DNA of 64,000 bases from Polyangiaceae bacterium (GTDB lineage Bacteria; Myxococcota_A; Polyangia; Polyangiales; Polyangiaceae): assembly GCA_020633235.1 (NCBI GenBank), contig JACKEA010000003.1, positions 868,001 through 932,000 on the forward strand, in the 5' to 3' direction. The first letter of the stretch is position 1, and each line of letters starts with the position of its first letter. The notes beneath the pieces were generated by a model. The model saw only the letters and a program-made list of their open reading frames with translations, made no database searches and was not told the DNA's origin. Shown here in pieces: positions 52,315 to 61,424 of the stretch. Both the position numbers and the translations under genes were made by a program.

Positions 52315-52409
52315 TCGCACCGCGCGCAAGTTGCACGTGATCGAACCGTCCGACAAGTACTGGGTGGTGGCCAAGAGTGCTCGCTTGCGGTGCGGCAGAT
52401 GACTTGTGC

Positions 52410-53060
52410 CTAAGGTGTTGGCACTCGACACAGCTCAGGATCAGTGAACTCGTAGTTGTTGAACCGAAACGGTGCAGCCTTTGCCCCTCGCACCAGTACT
52501 TCCACGCCAAGCGGCGCAAACGGACAACACTGGCCAGTTTGATCACCGAAACAACGGAACGCGAACGCGTTCGTCGTGGATCTTAGACCAATCCGGCCCC
52601 GACTAGTTCTCACCACCAGTTGCTGATGCTCGACCTTGCAGCATGGGGAGTGGTCATCACACGACGAAGAAGGTTCGTACTCGTAGATCGGTTCTAGAAT
52701 GCCACGCACCGTCATGCGGTCACCAAGCTGAGCATCGTCCCACCACCCGATATCGACGAGGGTGCCCTCGGCACACTCAGGCAGCTGGCGAGGCACGTAT
52801 GGGCACCCATCGTCCGCAAAGCATGATCTGAAGCCACTACCCAGCTCGCCGATTCCCGGCGAGACGTGCTCGCTGACCCATCCGACGGATGGCGACGGCG
52901 CCACATGGACTTTTGCCGGAGGACACGCGGGAACCGTTCGTGCCTTCGGAGCGGAAGGCTCCGTGCTAGATACGGGCGCAGACGCGCAGCCTGAGGCCAG
53001 TATCATGACCATCGTGACGCCCACGCCGCGATAGCACGTGCGACGGGAAGTACCAGCCAC
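52410..53060 (-). CDS. Cys-rich lipoprotein, paralogue of 55819-56469
   Basis: 216 residues, GTG start at 53060 that overlaps the TAG of the upstream protease gene. Signal peptide with lipobox LASGC. The mature part has 12 or more cysteines and the pattern GCPYVP, WWDD, CCKVEHQQLVVRTSRG, RCFGDQTGQCCPFAPLG and VLVRG. The same pattern (GCPYIP, WWKT, CCNLQRPQLVIRT, TCFGDVSGFCCPIAPIG, VIVRG) is present in the protein at 55819-56469, so the pair arose by duplication. Function unknown. Last gene of the operon. Confidence 0.72.
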   Translation of the reverse strand: MAGTSRRTCYRGVGVTMVMILASGCASAPVSSTEPSAPKARTVPACPPAKVHVAPSPSVGWVSEHVSPGIGELGSGFRSCFADDGCPYVPRQLPECAEGTLVDIGWWDDAQLGDRMTVRGILEPIYEYEPSSSCDDHSPCCKVEHQQLVVRTSRGRIGLRSTTNAFAFRCFGDQTGQCCPFAPLGVEVLVRGAKAAPFRFNNYEFTDPELCRVPTP

Positions 53061-55822
53061 TACATGCTCTGCCCGCCAAAGGCGCCTTGTGCCAACGGAA
53101 CTCCGACAACTGGCGGAGTGAATTCCCTTGGCTCAAGATATGTCACCTCCGACGCGTTGATTGCTCGCAATTGCACGTCGAGATCCTCAAGTTCGTCCCA
53201 GAACAACTGTGGCTGACTGCAAATCTCACCTCCGCTTCGGACATGTTCGTCGGCCACCTTAAGAACCTGGAAGACTTGGAGCAACCTTCCGAGGGGGCGC
53301 GCGTCAGCCAGGGGTTCCCCGAGCGCTGCTGCGCGCACAACATTCAGTTTCGCCGCAAGTAACTCCGCCGTGAACAATGCGTGATTCGCCGGACCCGTCT
53401 TGTCGTCGCCATGCGCAACATGAGCCGGCACCGCAGGTGTGCCAACGCTGATCAATGTTGCTCCCGCTGGATTCCCAGGCGGCACGTGACACAGGGCTGT
53501 CTTCTTGCTGGAAGTGCCGCCCAGACCTGGGTACGAAGCAGCGAGCAACTGGATTGCCTGCTGAGCATCTGAAACGACCATGAGGTTTGTTCCCGTCCCC
53601 AGGGTGACCGGAAGAGACTGCTGAACCTGCGGTTGCGCGCTCCACCAAGCCCTAGTTTTCGCCGAAGATATCGCAGGAATGGGCCGCGGTGCCGGAAGCC
53701 GCAACAATGGAATCTCCGGAGCATCGACACTAGAAATGAAGAACATGTTCCCGGAAAGGATGTTGCTCCATTTCTGCACCCAGATGCCGGGGTCTATTGG
53801 ATCAATCTTGAACGTCTCAACGTCCTTGGGACCGCCAAGACCGGGGTTGTACTGGCCGGACGGGTTATCATTCACATAGCTTGGAGTCGTGCCTCCATAG
53901 GGCGTGATTGTGTAGGAGCAAAGACTCTTGATGTTCTGCTGTCCAGGGAAGTCCTCGTCGTCCGCACGATCCGCGTCGCCGTCTCGCAGGATGAGCTTCT
54001 TGAATGAGTCGGTCACCTGGTAGTAGTACGTGAAGGTCCCGTCGTAGGTTGTATCCGGCAGCCCCCCCAAGAAGGCCGCGTTGGGAGCTGCGGCAGGACC
54101 CGCTCGGTCGCGGGCATAGTAGTCACCATCCAAGGCGCCTACAGCACCATTCGCGCGCACCATGAAAGCGTTGGCGGCAAGCAACTGCAGGGTTCCATCA
54201 CACCCGCCGGCCGTGACGCGAAGCAGGTAGGTGTACGCATTCTCGCTTGGCGAGAATGCGGCAGCAACATGTGGGCCGTCGTACAGCTTGCCCCACCCAT
54301 GAGCAACAAGGGATTCAGAAGGAACCACGACGCCGACCGGCACCACGGACGGATCGCTCGTGTCAGTCATTCCTAGTTTGCTGGAATACAGGCGAAAGCA
54401 CGAACGCCCAGCACCGAAATCGTATCGGGAGCCGAAGTAGCCATCGTACACTTCGATCCGCGTCCGCGGCGCGCTAGCATCCACGCCTATGATGAAGTCT
54501 TGGCTTAGGGAGGTATAGGTTTGCTCATACACCCCCGTGACGAGATGGAAGCGGCCCTCATCAGGATCACTCACCGGAGAGCCCAAGAACTCCTCGCCTT
54601 TGCCTAACCCAGCTGTGCCGCCGAAGTACACGTCGCTGAACGAAAAGGCGTTGTCTTGCACCAACTCAAGATCCGCGATCCCGTCCTCGTTGAAGTCCCC
54701 GATCTTTGCATCCTTGTAGGTCACTGAAGAGTCGACAAGGGCAAACGGCGTCTGCAACTCAAGCCCAGTGCTACTACCGTGATAGTATACGAAGTTCCCG
54801 TTGAGTCCGAACACCACATCGTCGATGTCGTGCTCTACTCCAGCGACGGTCCGCTTGTCGCCGTTGAAATTCCCAACGACCAGCATCAACTGTTCGACCA
54901 GAGTCACGACGACCTGAATCGGCGTCGTGAGACTTATGCTCGTGCCGTCGCCGGACACGAGTGTCAGATCGTAGAAGTCGACACCTCCAATGTTAGTTGT
55001 CGTCACAAAGAAGAAGTCCTCATCGCCATCGCCGTTTACGTCACCGCTCGCAACAATCAGGGCGTTCTTCGCAGCGTTCGCGAATACTCGAAACCCGTCC
55101 GCAGATTCTTCATTGGTTTGACCGGGTTCGATTCCCTTGTGCACGCTCGCGATGTTCCCCGCGCTGTCGAAGCACGGCGCACCGGAATCAGCACTCTCAA
55201 AGACCGTCGTAGCCAACGCTCCGAAGTGAAGAAGGAACGGATCTTGAACGCCGCTGGCAAGACCAGAGTTCGGCGCAAAGTTGACGCGTCGAAGGACCCG
55301 ACTCGCGTCGAACGCGAAGCAGTCCAGCGTCGAATTCTGAGCGATTATCTGGTCCCGAGACAAAGAGCTGATTGTATGAAACGCTGATGGCGGCAGGCCC
55401 TTGAACCCGGACTTCACCCGCACCAATGCGATATCCCGGGTCGGATGGCGAAGCGTTCTCCTTTCGTCAATGTCAAGCGTTTGCGCACCCGCTGCGGGAT
55501 CGCCCAGCGCGAGCTGCAACTTGGTGCCCGCGCCATCGTCAACAACGTGTCGAGCGGTAACCGCCCACGTGTCACTCAGGAGGATAGCGACCCCGATCGG
55601 CTTGTCTAGAAACAGCCCCGGACTCGAAGACGGTGGGACTATCGAATAGACCATCGCAACCCCAACCTGCGACGGATTCTGGGCAGGACCACCGGCCTTG
55701 AGGGGCGTGCTCGCAGTACTCGGAGCGGAAGAGTCGCTAGAGCACGCGACAGTGCCGAGGATTGCGGCACACACTACCAACACCGAGTTGCTCACCAGAC
55801 GGAATCCAGCCTTCCAGTTCAT
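53060..55822 (-). CDS. Trypsin-like protease fused to FG-GAP-like repeats
   Basis: 920 residues. Signal peptide with lipobox TVACSS. The N-terminal ~220 residues are a trypsin-like serine protease with triad H92 (TARHV), D130 (RDIALVRV) and S213 (ADSGAP). FG-GAP/VCBS-like calcium-binding repeats follow at about 255-400 (GDVNGDGDEDF, GNFNGDK, GDFNEDGIADLEL). A further ~400 residues of beta-rich sequence lead to a CHVPPGNP...HGD motif near residue 797, a signature found in many secreted bacterial proteins. The C-terminus is short and helical. A secreted, surface-bound protease; the FG-GAP part may bind partners. Starts with ATG overlapping the preceding gene's stop. Confidence 0.78.
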   Translation of the reverse strand: MNWKAGFRLVSNSVLVVCAAILGTVACSSDSSAPSTASTPLKAGGPAQNPSQVGVAMVYSIVPPSSSPGLFLDKPIGVAILLSDTWAVTARHVVDDGAGTKLQLALGDPAAGAQTLDIDERRTLRHPTRDIALVRVKSGFKGLPPSAFHTISSLSRDQIIAQNSTLDCFAFDASRVLRRVNFAPNSGLASGVQDPFLLHFGALATTVFESADSGAPCFDSAGNIASVHKGIEPGQTNEESADGFRVFANAAKNALIVASGDVNGDGDEDFFFVTTTNIGGVDFYDLTLVSGDGTSISLTTPIQVVVTLVEQLMLVVGNFNGDKRTVAGVEHDIDDVVFGLNGNFVYYHGSSTGLELQTPFALVDSSVTYKDAKIGDFNEDGIADLELVQDNAFSFSDVYFGGTAGLGKGEEFLGSPVSDPDEGRFHLVTGVYEQTYTSLSQDFIIGVDASAPRTRIEVYDGYFGSRYDFGAGRSCFRLYSSKLGMTDTSDPSVVPVGVVVPSESLVAHGWGKLYDGPHVAAAFSPSENAYTYLLRVTAGGCDGTLQLLAANAFMVRANGAVGALDGDYYARDRAGPAAAPNAAFLGGLPDTTYDGTFTYYYQVTDSFKKLILRDGDADRADDEDFPGQQNIKSLCSYTITPYGGTTPSYVNDNPSGQYNPGLGGPKDVETFKIDPIDPGIWVQKWSNILSGNMFFISSVDAPEIPLLRLPAPRPIPAISSAKTRAWWSAQPQVQQSLPVTLGTGTNLMVVSDAQQAIQLLAASYPGLGGTSSKKTALCHVPPGNPAGATLISVGTPAVPAHVAHGDDKTGPANHALFTAELLAAKLNVVRAAALGEPLADARPLGRLLQVFQVLKVADEHVRSGGEICSQPQLFWDELEDLDVQLRAINASEVTYLEPREFTPPVVGVPLAQGAFGGQSM

Positions 55823-56469
55823 CGTCTTCCTCCCGGGTCAACAGGCGAATCCAAACAAATCGCGGGGCGCTCAACCACGTAGTCGAAAACTCCGTTACCT
55901 CGAACGATGGTGCCGCGAACGATGACGCTTTGGCCGATTGGAGCAATCGGACAGCAAAAGCCGCTAACATCACCGAAACACGTAAAGGCCTTCAGACGCG
56001 ACGCTTCCCGTGGCAGCACCCGCCCATGGTCAGTGCGAATCACGAGTTGCGGCCTCTGTAGGTTGCAGCAAGGGTTCAAGGGGAAGCACCCCGCTTGAGT
56101 CGTTTCGCCCGGGATCGCTTCCAGCTGCCCGCGAAACTGGACGCGCCTCCCGGACTCACTCGTCTTCCACCAGTCATCGTCAATGCCCGTGCTCGGCATA
56201 CATGGCGGAAGCGCGAACGGTATGTACGGGCACCCAGTCCTCGCAGCGCAGCCGGGCTTGCTTGAAATCGACGTCAGTGCATCAGGCCAGTCAGCAGCCG
56301 ACCTCCAGCCGGGCCTTCGAGCAAGTTCCACGGGCTGCGGGTTTCTATCACGACACTGTCCCTGCGCCTGAATCTCACGCGCAGGCTCACGCACATACGC
56401 TGCTGAGCACGCGGACGCTAGGCTCACGACTACGGCAACCGAAAACACGGAGCTAGCCCGTCGGAGCAT
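55819..56469 (-). CDS. Cys-rich lipoprotein, paralogue of 52410-53060
   Basis: 216 residues from ATG at 56469, which overlaps the TGA of the upstream gene (ATGA). Signal peptide ending SLASACSAAY. Shares the cysteine pattern and the spacing of several motifs with the last gene of the operon. The stop overlaps the start of the protease gene. The two paralogues thus bracket the protease, a layout that points to a shared function such as a secreted complex, inhibitor or substrate pair. Confidence 0.72.
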   Translation of the reverse strand: MLRRASSVFSVAVVVSLASACSAAYVREPAREIQAQGQCRDRNPQPVELARRPGWRSAADWPDALTSISSKPGCAARTGCPYIPFALPPCMPSTGIDDDWWKTSESGRRVQFRGQLEAIPGETTQAGCFPLNPCCNLQRPQLVIRTDHGRVLPREASRLKAFTCFGDVSGFCCPIAPIGQSVIVRGTIVRGNGVFDYVVERPAICLDSPVDPGGRR

Positions 56470-57014
56470 CACACGCTCCAATTGAGTGCCGCGCAGTAGG
56501 TTGCACAGGAAGCGGTGCACGCCTGGCAGAAGACGCAAGAATGATAGGCCTTGAACTTGGCCTGAGCTGCAACCGCTGCTCCCGCGAAACAGGCGTTTGT
56601 ACAGTCAGCTCCTACGGCATCCAGCCCACACGACACGAGTGTACAGGCGTAAATGTTCTGGCAACCAATGTCGCCATAGCATGCTTCGAATGCCTTCAAA
56701 CACGCGGCGTACTGCTCAGCGCCACAGCTCTCGCAGCTCTGACCACCGTCCGCAAGTGTCGATGCCTCTGCTTCGCCAGTTCCAGCGTCCAATCCTATTC
56801 CACCAGTTCCTCCACCACCGTCCGTCGTAACATCAGCATTTGACGCGTCGTGGGTGGCGGCAACACCTCCGCTTCCCGCCGAACTAGATGCGTCGGTCCC
56901 CACGTCCGCGGTCGTCGCGTCTAGCGGTACCAGGTCAGCAGTTGTCGGGTTCGAACCGCAGGCGGGAACCGCTGCAAGCACCGCGATCGCTATGATGCGA
57001 ACCCCCGGACCCAT
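56469..57014 (-). CDS. Linker-and-Cys-head lipoprotein
   Basis: 181 residues, first gene of the operon. Signal peptide with lipobox VPACGS, then a ~75-residue Ala/Thr/Asp/Gly-rich linker, then a head of ~85 residues with about 15 cysteines in the pattern CxxC, CxxxFxxC, CxNI...C and CQACTASC. Disulfide-rich heads on stalks are common among myxobacterial surface lipoproteins. Function unknown. Upstream, 57015-57244 holds a TTGACA-like hexamer and a GCGAC/GTCGC inverted repeat but no gene. Confidence 0.68.
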   Translation of the reverse strand: MGPGVRIIAIAVLAAVPACGSNPTTADLVPLDATTADVGTDASSSAGSGGVAATHDASNADVTTDGGGGTGGIGLDAGTGEAEASTLADGGQSCESCGAEQYAACLKAFEACYGDIGCQNIYACTLVSCGLDAVGADCTNACFAGAAVAAQAKFKAYHSCVFCQACTASCATYCAALNWSV

Positions 57015-57244
57015 TCAATCATCCTGGACCTTCTTGCGCAGAGAAGCAAGGGCAGATCTCAACGCAGGCGTGTGGGCAAGTGTGGGGCACACATACCTTT
57101 GGGCGTGTAGAGGTCGTACCCTTGACATACTTGCGACGATGATTGTCGCAGGTGCTAGCAATCTTCCCAAGCGGGATCTTCCATGACCCTGGTTCGGGAA
57201 GGCGCAGACGCCTGGGGCAGCCGCGAACACGGCTAGCCGGACGC

Positions 57245-58369
57245 CTACTCGGACCACTTCCCGAGCGACTCGGCCGTCAGCACGTTGGGGCCTGGCTCGT
57301 CGGCGGCGCGACGCGTGATGAGCTCGTCCACGCAGGAAAAGAGCATGGAATTGTCGCGCCGCACGTAGCTCTCGAGAGCGTGGGCGTGGTCCGCGCTGTG
57401 GGAAAGGAAACGCTCCACGCGATCGCGATCCAGCGTGCGCGCCCAGGTGCCGTAGCCCAGGTACTTCAGATAGCGCGCGTTCAGCTCCTGCTCGTACTGC
57501 TTCTCGATGGGGATGCTCATCATGGGCACGTGCAGGCTCACGGCCTCGCTCATCAAGGAGAAGCCGCCGCCGGCGATCACCGCGCGCGCAGTGCGCAGAT
57601 CGTCCACGAAGCCCGTCTCCGAGAACGCGCACAGCGTGACGTTGCCCTCGCTGCCCTCACGCCCCATGCCGTACACGCGGAAGCGATAGGGCAGCGTCTT
57701 CAGCATGGGCACCAGCTCTTCGTTCTGCGCTGCCGTCTGGTACACCAGCACGTGATCCCCAGGCTCGCGCCGGGCGGCCAAGATCTCCGGCCGCAAGATG
57801 GGCGGCACCAAAGAGGTGCGCTTCTTGCGCACCTTGGGGAAGAAGAAGCTCGTGACCAGGTAGTGGTAGGCGCGCGGCAGCTTCATCTTCACCGCCAGCT
57901 TGGCCACGGAAAAGTCGAAGCTCTTCTTCTCCGTCACGGCCTTTTCGTGCTTGCAGCGATTGATGATCTGTATGTTGTCGATGCTGACCACCGGCAAGAA
58001 ATGATTGAGGGCATACAGCGCCGCCCAGCTCTCGAAGTCGCTGATCACGAGCTCCGGGCTGAAGCCGTCTTCCGCCACCTTGCGGTACACGTCGATGTTC
58101 TTCTTGATGCCCCGCGGCGCCTTCTTCAGGTTTTGAAACAGGCTGTCGCTGCGATCCAGACGGTTGGCGAAGTAGCGCAGCGTGAGCCCGTGGATCTCTT
58201 CGATGGTGAGGTTCGAGTGACCCGCCAGGCGCTCCACCAAAAAGCGATGGGCGCGGCCGCTGACCACCACCTTCACCTGATGCCCCGAAGCCAGCAGGTG
58301 CTCGAGCACCACCCGGCTCCGGGTCGCGTGTCCCATGCCCTCGCCCACCACCCCGTAGAGAATTCTCAT
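57245..58369 (-). CDS. MJ1255/VC2487-type glycosyltransferase
   Basis: 374 residues from ATG at 58369 (MRILYGVVGEG). The GT-B fold is indicated by GEGMGHATRS at about 9-18, and by the C-terminal donor-site GGGFSLMSEAV near 285-295. It belongs to the TIGR00661/MJ1255 family of UDP-sugar transferases of unknown acceptor, related to MurG and UGT enzymes. Divergent from the yhbY-usp-orn operon. Confidence 0.85.
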   Translation of the reverse strand: MRILYGVVGEGMGHATRSRVVLEHLLASGHQVKVVVSGRAHRFLVERLAGHSNLTIEEIHGLTLRYFANRLDRSDSLFQNLKKAPRGIKKNIDVYRKVAEDGFSPELVISDFESWAALYALNHFLPVVSIDNIQIINRCKHEKAVTEKKSFDFSVAKLAVKMKLPRAYHYLVTSFFFPKVRKKRTSLVPPILRPEILAARREPGDHVLVYQTAAQNEELVPMLKTLPYRFRVYGMGREGSEGNVTLCAFSETGFVDDLRTARAVIAGGGFSLMSEAVSLHVPMMSIPIEKQYEQELNARYLKYLGYGTWARTLDRDRVERFLSHSADHAHALESYVRRDNSMLFSCVDELITRRAADEPGPNVLTAESLGKWSE

Positions 58370-58410
58370 GTGTCGGCCAGCATATCTGGTCTTCACCCGA
58401 GGGTCGCGCT

Positions 58411-58767
58411 ATGGGGCGCCCCGTGAAGCGTTCTCCAGCATCCCTCACGGGAAAACAGCGGCGCTACCTGCGCTCCCTGGCGCACCATCTGAACCCGGTG
58501 ATCCAGATCGGCCACGCGGGCGTCACCCAAGGCCTGCTCGATGAGCTGGATCGCGCCCTCGAGACCCACGAGCTGATCAAAGTCCGGGTCGGCGGGGAGA
58601 GCCCGGTGGAGCCGGACGAGGCGGCGAAAATCATCGAGCCGGCGGCGGCTTGCCACGTGGCTCAGGTCATCGGTCGCGTGCTGGTGCTGTATCGCCAGCA
58701 CCCGGAGGAGCCGACGATCGAGCTACCCCGCGCCGGCGCCCGCCCTGCTATCCTGCGTTCCAAATGA
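58411..58767 (+). CDS. yhbY: YhbY/CRM-domain RNA-binding protein
   Basis: 118 residues with the CRM fold of YhbY: LTGKQRRYLRSLAHHLNPV at the start (split as LTGKQRRYLR and SLAHHLNPV), the GxxG-like IGHAGVTQG, and LETHELIKVRV. YhbY associates with pre-50S ribosomal subunits. The stop overlaps the start of the universal stress protein gene. Confidence 0.92.
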   Translation: MGRPVKRSPASLTGKQRRYLRSLAHHLNPVIQIGHAGVTQGLLDELDRALETHELIKVRVGGESPVEPDEAAKIIEPAAACHVAQVIGRVLVLYRQHPEEPTIELPRAGARPAILRSK

Positions 58768-59243
58768 CGGACGCAGGCTACACCGTGGTCGTGGGCATCG
58801 ACTTCTCGGAGCTCGGCAACAGCGCCTTGGACGAAGCCATCGCGCTGGCGGCGGAGCGCCCCGAAGCCACGCTGCACGTGGTTCACGTGGCCGAGAGCGA
58901 AGGGCCGCTGTTGCGCATGACATTGCCGGGCGGTGCGCGCTCCCTCACGAAACAAGAGGCCATGGACTTTCTGACGGAGCACGTCAAAAAGCACCTGGCA
59001 GAGCGCCGCGCCGACGAGCTCGATCTGCCCGACGACCGCGCCGAGGTTCACGTGCGCGTGGGCGTGCCTTCGGACGAGCTGACGCAGGTGGCGTCGGACA
59101 AGAACGCGGATCTGGTGGTGGTCGGCACCCACGGGCGCACCGGGCTCTCGCGCATCCTGCTCGGGTCCGTGGCCGAAGCCACGGTGCGCAAGGCCGCCTG
59201 CCCAGTGCTGGTCATCCGCCCCAAGAACTACTCCAAAGACTGA
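58764..59243 (+). CDS. Universal stress protein (UspA family)
   Basis: 159 residues from ATG at 58764, which overlaps the yhbY stop. Single Usp domain with the ATP-binding pattern G-x2-G-x9-G-S seen in GTHGRTGLSRILLGS near the C-terminus. Probably an ATP-binding stress protein. Its stop is shared with the start of orn (1-bp overlap), so all three genes are translated together. Confidence 0.92.
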   Translation: MTDAGYTVVVGIDFSELGNSALDEAIALAAERPEATLHVVHVAESEGPLLRMTLPGGARSLTKQEAMDFLTEHVKKHLAERRADELDLPDDRAEVHVRVGVPSDELTQVASDKNADLVVVGTHGRTGLSRILLGSVAEATVRKAACPVLVIRPKNYSKD

Positions 59244-59809
59244 TGGCCCCGAAGGTTACCCGCACGCATACCCCGGGCAGCTTGGCCTGGATCGACCTGG
59301 AAATGACCGGGCTCGATGCCCAGCACGACGTCATTTTGCAGGCCGCGCTGATCGTGACCAACGCGGAGCTCGAGCCGCTGGAAGAGTTCGTGTGCGACGT
59401 GTGGCAGCCGGAGCACGAGCTCGAAAAGATGTCGCCCTTCGTGCGCGACATGCACGAAAAGAGCGGGCTCACCGCCCGCGTCCGGGAATCGCGCACGGAC
59501 GTGGGCAGCGCCGAGCGGCAGCTGCTCGATCGCGTGGCCGGCTGGTGCCCCTATCCCGCCATCTTGTGCGGCAACAGCATCGGGCAAGATCGCCGTTTCA
59601 TCGATCGCTACATGCCGGGCCTCTCCGGCTACCTCAGCTACCGGCTGGTGGACGTCAGCTCCATCAAGGTGCTCGCCCGGCTGTGGCACGGCGAGAGCGC
59701 GGTCTACCAGAAGCCGGACGAAGGCGCTCACGACGCCCTGTTCGACATCAAGCAGTCGATCTTGGAGCTATCGCACTACCGCAAGCACCTGTTCCGCAAG
59801 CACCCGTAG
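59243..59809 (+). CDS. orn: Oligoribonuclease
   Basis: 188 residues with DEDDh exonuclease motifs: D18/E20 in WIDLEMTGLD, the D in SIGQDRRF and the final HDALFDI. Orn degrades 2-5-nt RNAs and the pGpG made from cyclic di-GMP breakdown, which links it to diguanylate cyclase signalling. Last gene of the yhbY-usp-orn operon. Confidence 0.95.
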   Translation: MAPKVTRTHTPGSLAWIDLEMTGLDAQHDVILQAALIVTNAELEPLEEFVCDVWQPEHELEKMSPFVRDMHEKSGLTARVRESRTDVGSAERQLLDRVAGWCPYPAILCGNSIGQDRRFIDRYMPGLSGYLSYRLVDVSSIKVLARLWHGESAVYQKPDEGAHDALFDIKQSILELSHYRKHLFRKHP

Positions 59810-59810
59810 A

Positions 59811-61235
59811 TCAACAAGCTCGGTGCGGCGCGCCGGTGAAGATCTTTCCCGGATTGAGCAGGCCCTGCGGATCGAACACGCGCTTGAGATCGCGCTCGAG
59901 GGCGATGAGCTCCGCGGACTGCTCGAGGTGCAGATACGGCGCCTTCAGCACGCCGATGCCGTGCTCGCCGCTGAGGGTGCCGCCCAGCTCCACCACGTCG
60001 CGAAACAGCTGCTCGATGCAGCGCTCCACGGCGGGCACTTCGTCGTCGTCGTTCCACAGGAAGTTCACGTGCAGGTTGCCGTCCCCGGCGTGGCCGTAGG
60101 TCAGGCAGCGCACGCCCGAAGCCTCGCTTTGGCGCTCCACCCGCTCGAGCAGCTCCACCGTGCGCTGCCGCGGCACCACGATGTCCTCGCTCAGCTTGTG
60201 CTTGGCCTTCTTGCGCACCGCGTGGCTCATCTCCCGCCGTGCGGCCCACAGCTTTTCGCGCTGCGCGGCGTCTTGCGCCACCAGCACCGAGAGCGCGGCA
60301 GCGCTGGCGTCCGCCACCCGCTCGGCCTGCCGCTCGCACTCCGCCTCGGCGCCGTCCACCTCGATCAGGAGCATGGCCCCCGCCTGGGGATCGATGGGAT
60401 TGCCGGCCTCGCGCATGGCCGCCAGGGTTCCGTGGTCCAGGAGCTCGATGCAGCGCGGAACGATGCCCGTCTCGATCATGCCGGCCACCGCGGCGGCGGA
60501 AGCGCGCACGTCCTGGAACAAGCACATCAACGTCATCACCGCGGGCGGCTTCGGCACCAGGCGGAGCGTGATGTCGCCGAACACCGCGAGCGTGCCCTCG
60601 CTGCCCACGAGCAGCGCCGTCACGTCGTAACCCGTGACGCCCTTCACCGTGCGCTTGCCGACGGACAGGCGCTGCCCGCCGATCAAGAAGGCCTCCAGGC
60701 CCAGCACGTAGTTGCGCGTCACGCCATATTTGAAGGCGCGCGGCCCGCCCGCGTTCTCCGCCACGTTGCCGCCCAGCGCGCAGCTCTCCCAGCTGTTCGG
60801 ATCCGGCGGATAGAAGAGCCCTTCGCGCTCCACCGCCGCGTGCAGGTCCCCGAGGATCACGCCGGGCTCCACCACCGCCAGGCCCTCGGCGCGATCGATG
60901 TCCTTGATGCCGCTCATGCCCTGGGTCGCGAGCACGATGCCGCCCGCCACCGGCACCGCACCGCCGGTGCGCCCCGTACCGCCCGCCCGCGGTGTGATGG
61001 GCACCTCTGCTTCGCGCGCCACCGCCAGGGCCGCCAAGATGTCGTCCGCGCTCTCGGCCACCACCACTGCGTCCGGAATGCGGGGCACGGCTTCGGACTC
61101 GTCGCTTGCGAAGCGCTCGCAGGCGAGGCGGTCCGTCAGCACCTTGGAAGGACCCAGCGCCTGCTCCAGCAGGCTCCGGGCCTTGTCACGGGCCGCGGGC
61201 GACAGCTCCGGCAGCTCCGGCTGACCGATCAACAT
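59811..61235 (-). CDS. FAD-linked oxidase, GlcD/LDH-type
   Basis: 474 residues. The PCMH-type FAD-binding domain is at about 35-215 (RAGGTGRTGG and SCALGGNVAENAGG), and the C-terminal FAD-oxidase cap includes YGHAGDGNLHVNF near residue 400. This is the glycolate oxidase subunit GlcD / D-lactate or 2-hydroxyacid dehydrogenase family; substrate likely a 2-hydroxyacid. The electron acceptor is unknown; no glcE/F genes nearby. Its tail converges with orn. Confidence 0.9.
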   Translation of the reverse strand: MLIGQPELPELSPAARDKARSLLEQALGPSKVLTDRLACERFASDESEAVPRIPDAVVVAESADDILAALAVAREAEVPITPRAGGTGRTGGAVPVAGGIVLATQGMSGIKDIDRAEGLAVVEPGVILGDLHAAVEREGLFYPPDPNSWESCALGGNVAENAGGPRAFKYGVTRNYVLGLEAFLIGGQRLSVGKRTVKGVTGYDVTALLVGSEGTLAVFGDITLRLVPKPPAVMTLMCLFQDVRASAAAVAGMIETGIVPRCIELLDHGTLAAMREAGNPIDPQAGAMLLIEVDGAEAECERQAERVADASAAALSVLVAQDAAQREKLWAARREMSHAVRKKAKHKLSEDIVVPRQRTVELLERVERQSEASGVRCLTYGHAGDGNLHVNFLWNDDDEVPAVERCIEQLFRDVVELGGTLSGEHGIGVLKAPYLHLEQSAELIALERDLKRVFDPQGLLNPGKIFTGAPHRAC

Positions 61236-61278
61236 GAGCCAAACCTATGGCAAGCGCCGCCCCTCGCAACCGAAATGC

Positions 61279-61306
61279 TTGACGACGGCCCCCGCCCGGG
61301 TAGTTT
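61279..61306 (+). promoter_or_regulatory. Promoter candidate for tRNA-Ser
   Basis: TTGACG (61279-61284) and TAGTTT (61301-61306) with a 16-bp spacer; the tRNA begins 25 bp later. The TTGACGAC start also precedes the FHA-GGDEF gene. Confidence 0.4.
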
Positions 61307-61331
61307 CTCGGCCCCTGGCCGAATCGCCACT

Positions 61332-61419
61332 GGAGAGGTGACCGAGAGGCCGAAGGTACCCGCTTGCTAAGCGGGCGTGGGTCACAAGCCCACCGCGGGT
61401 TCGAATCCCGCCCTCTCCG
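61332..61419 (+). tRNA. trnS: tRNA-Ser (anticodon GCU)
   Basis: The 88-nt cloverleaf has acceptor arms GGAGAGG (61332-61338) and CCTCTCC (61412-61418), anticodon stem CCCGC/GCGGG with loop TTGCTAA giving anticodon GCU for AGC/AGU codons, a long variable arm CGTGGGTCACAAGCCCACC-like, and a T-loop GTTCGAATC. The discriminator is G. The 3' CCA is not encoded. A long variable arm is normal for serine tRNAs. Confidence 0.95.
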
Positions 61420-61424
61420 CAACC

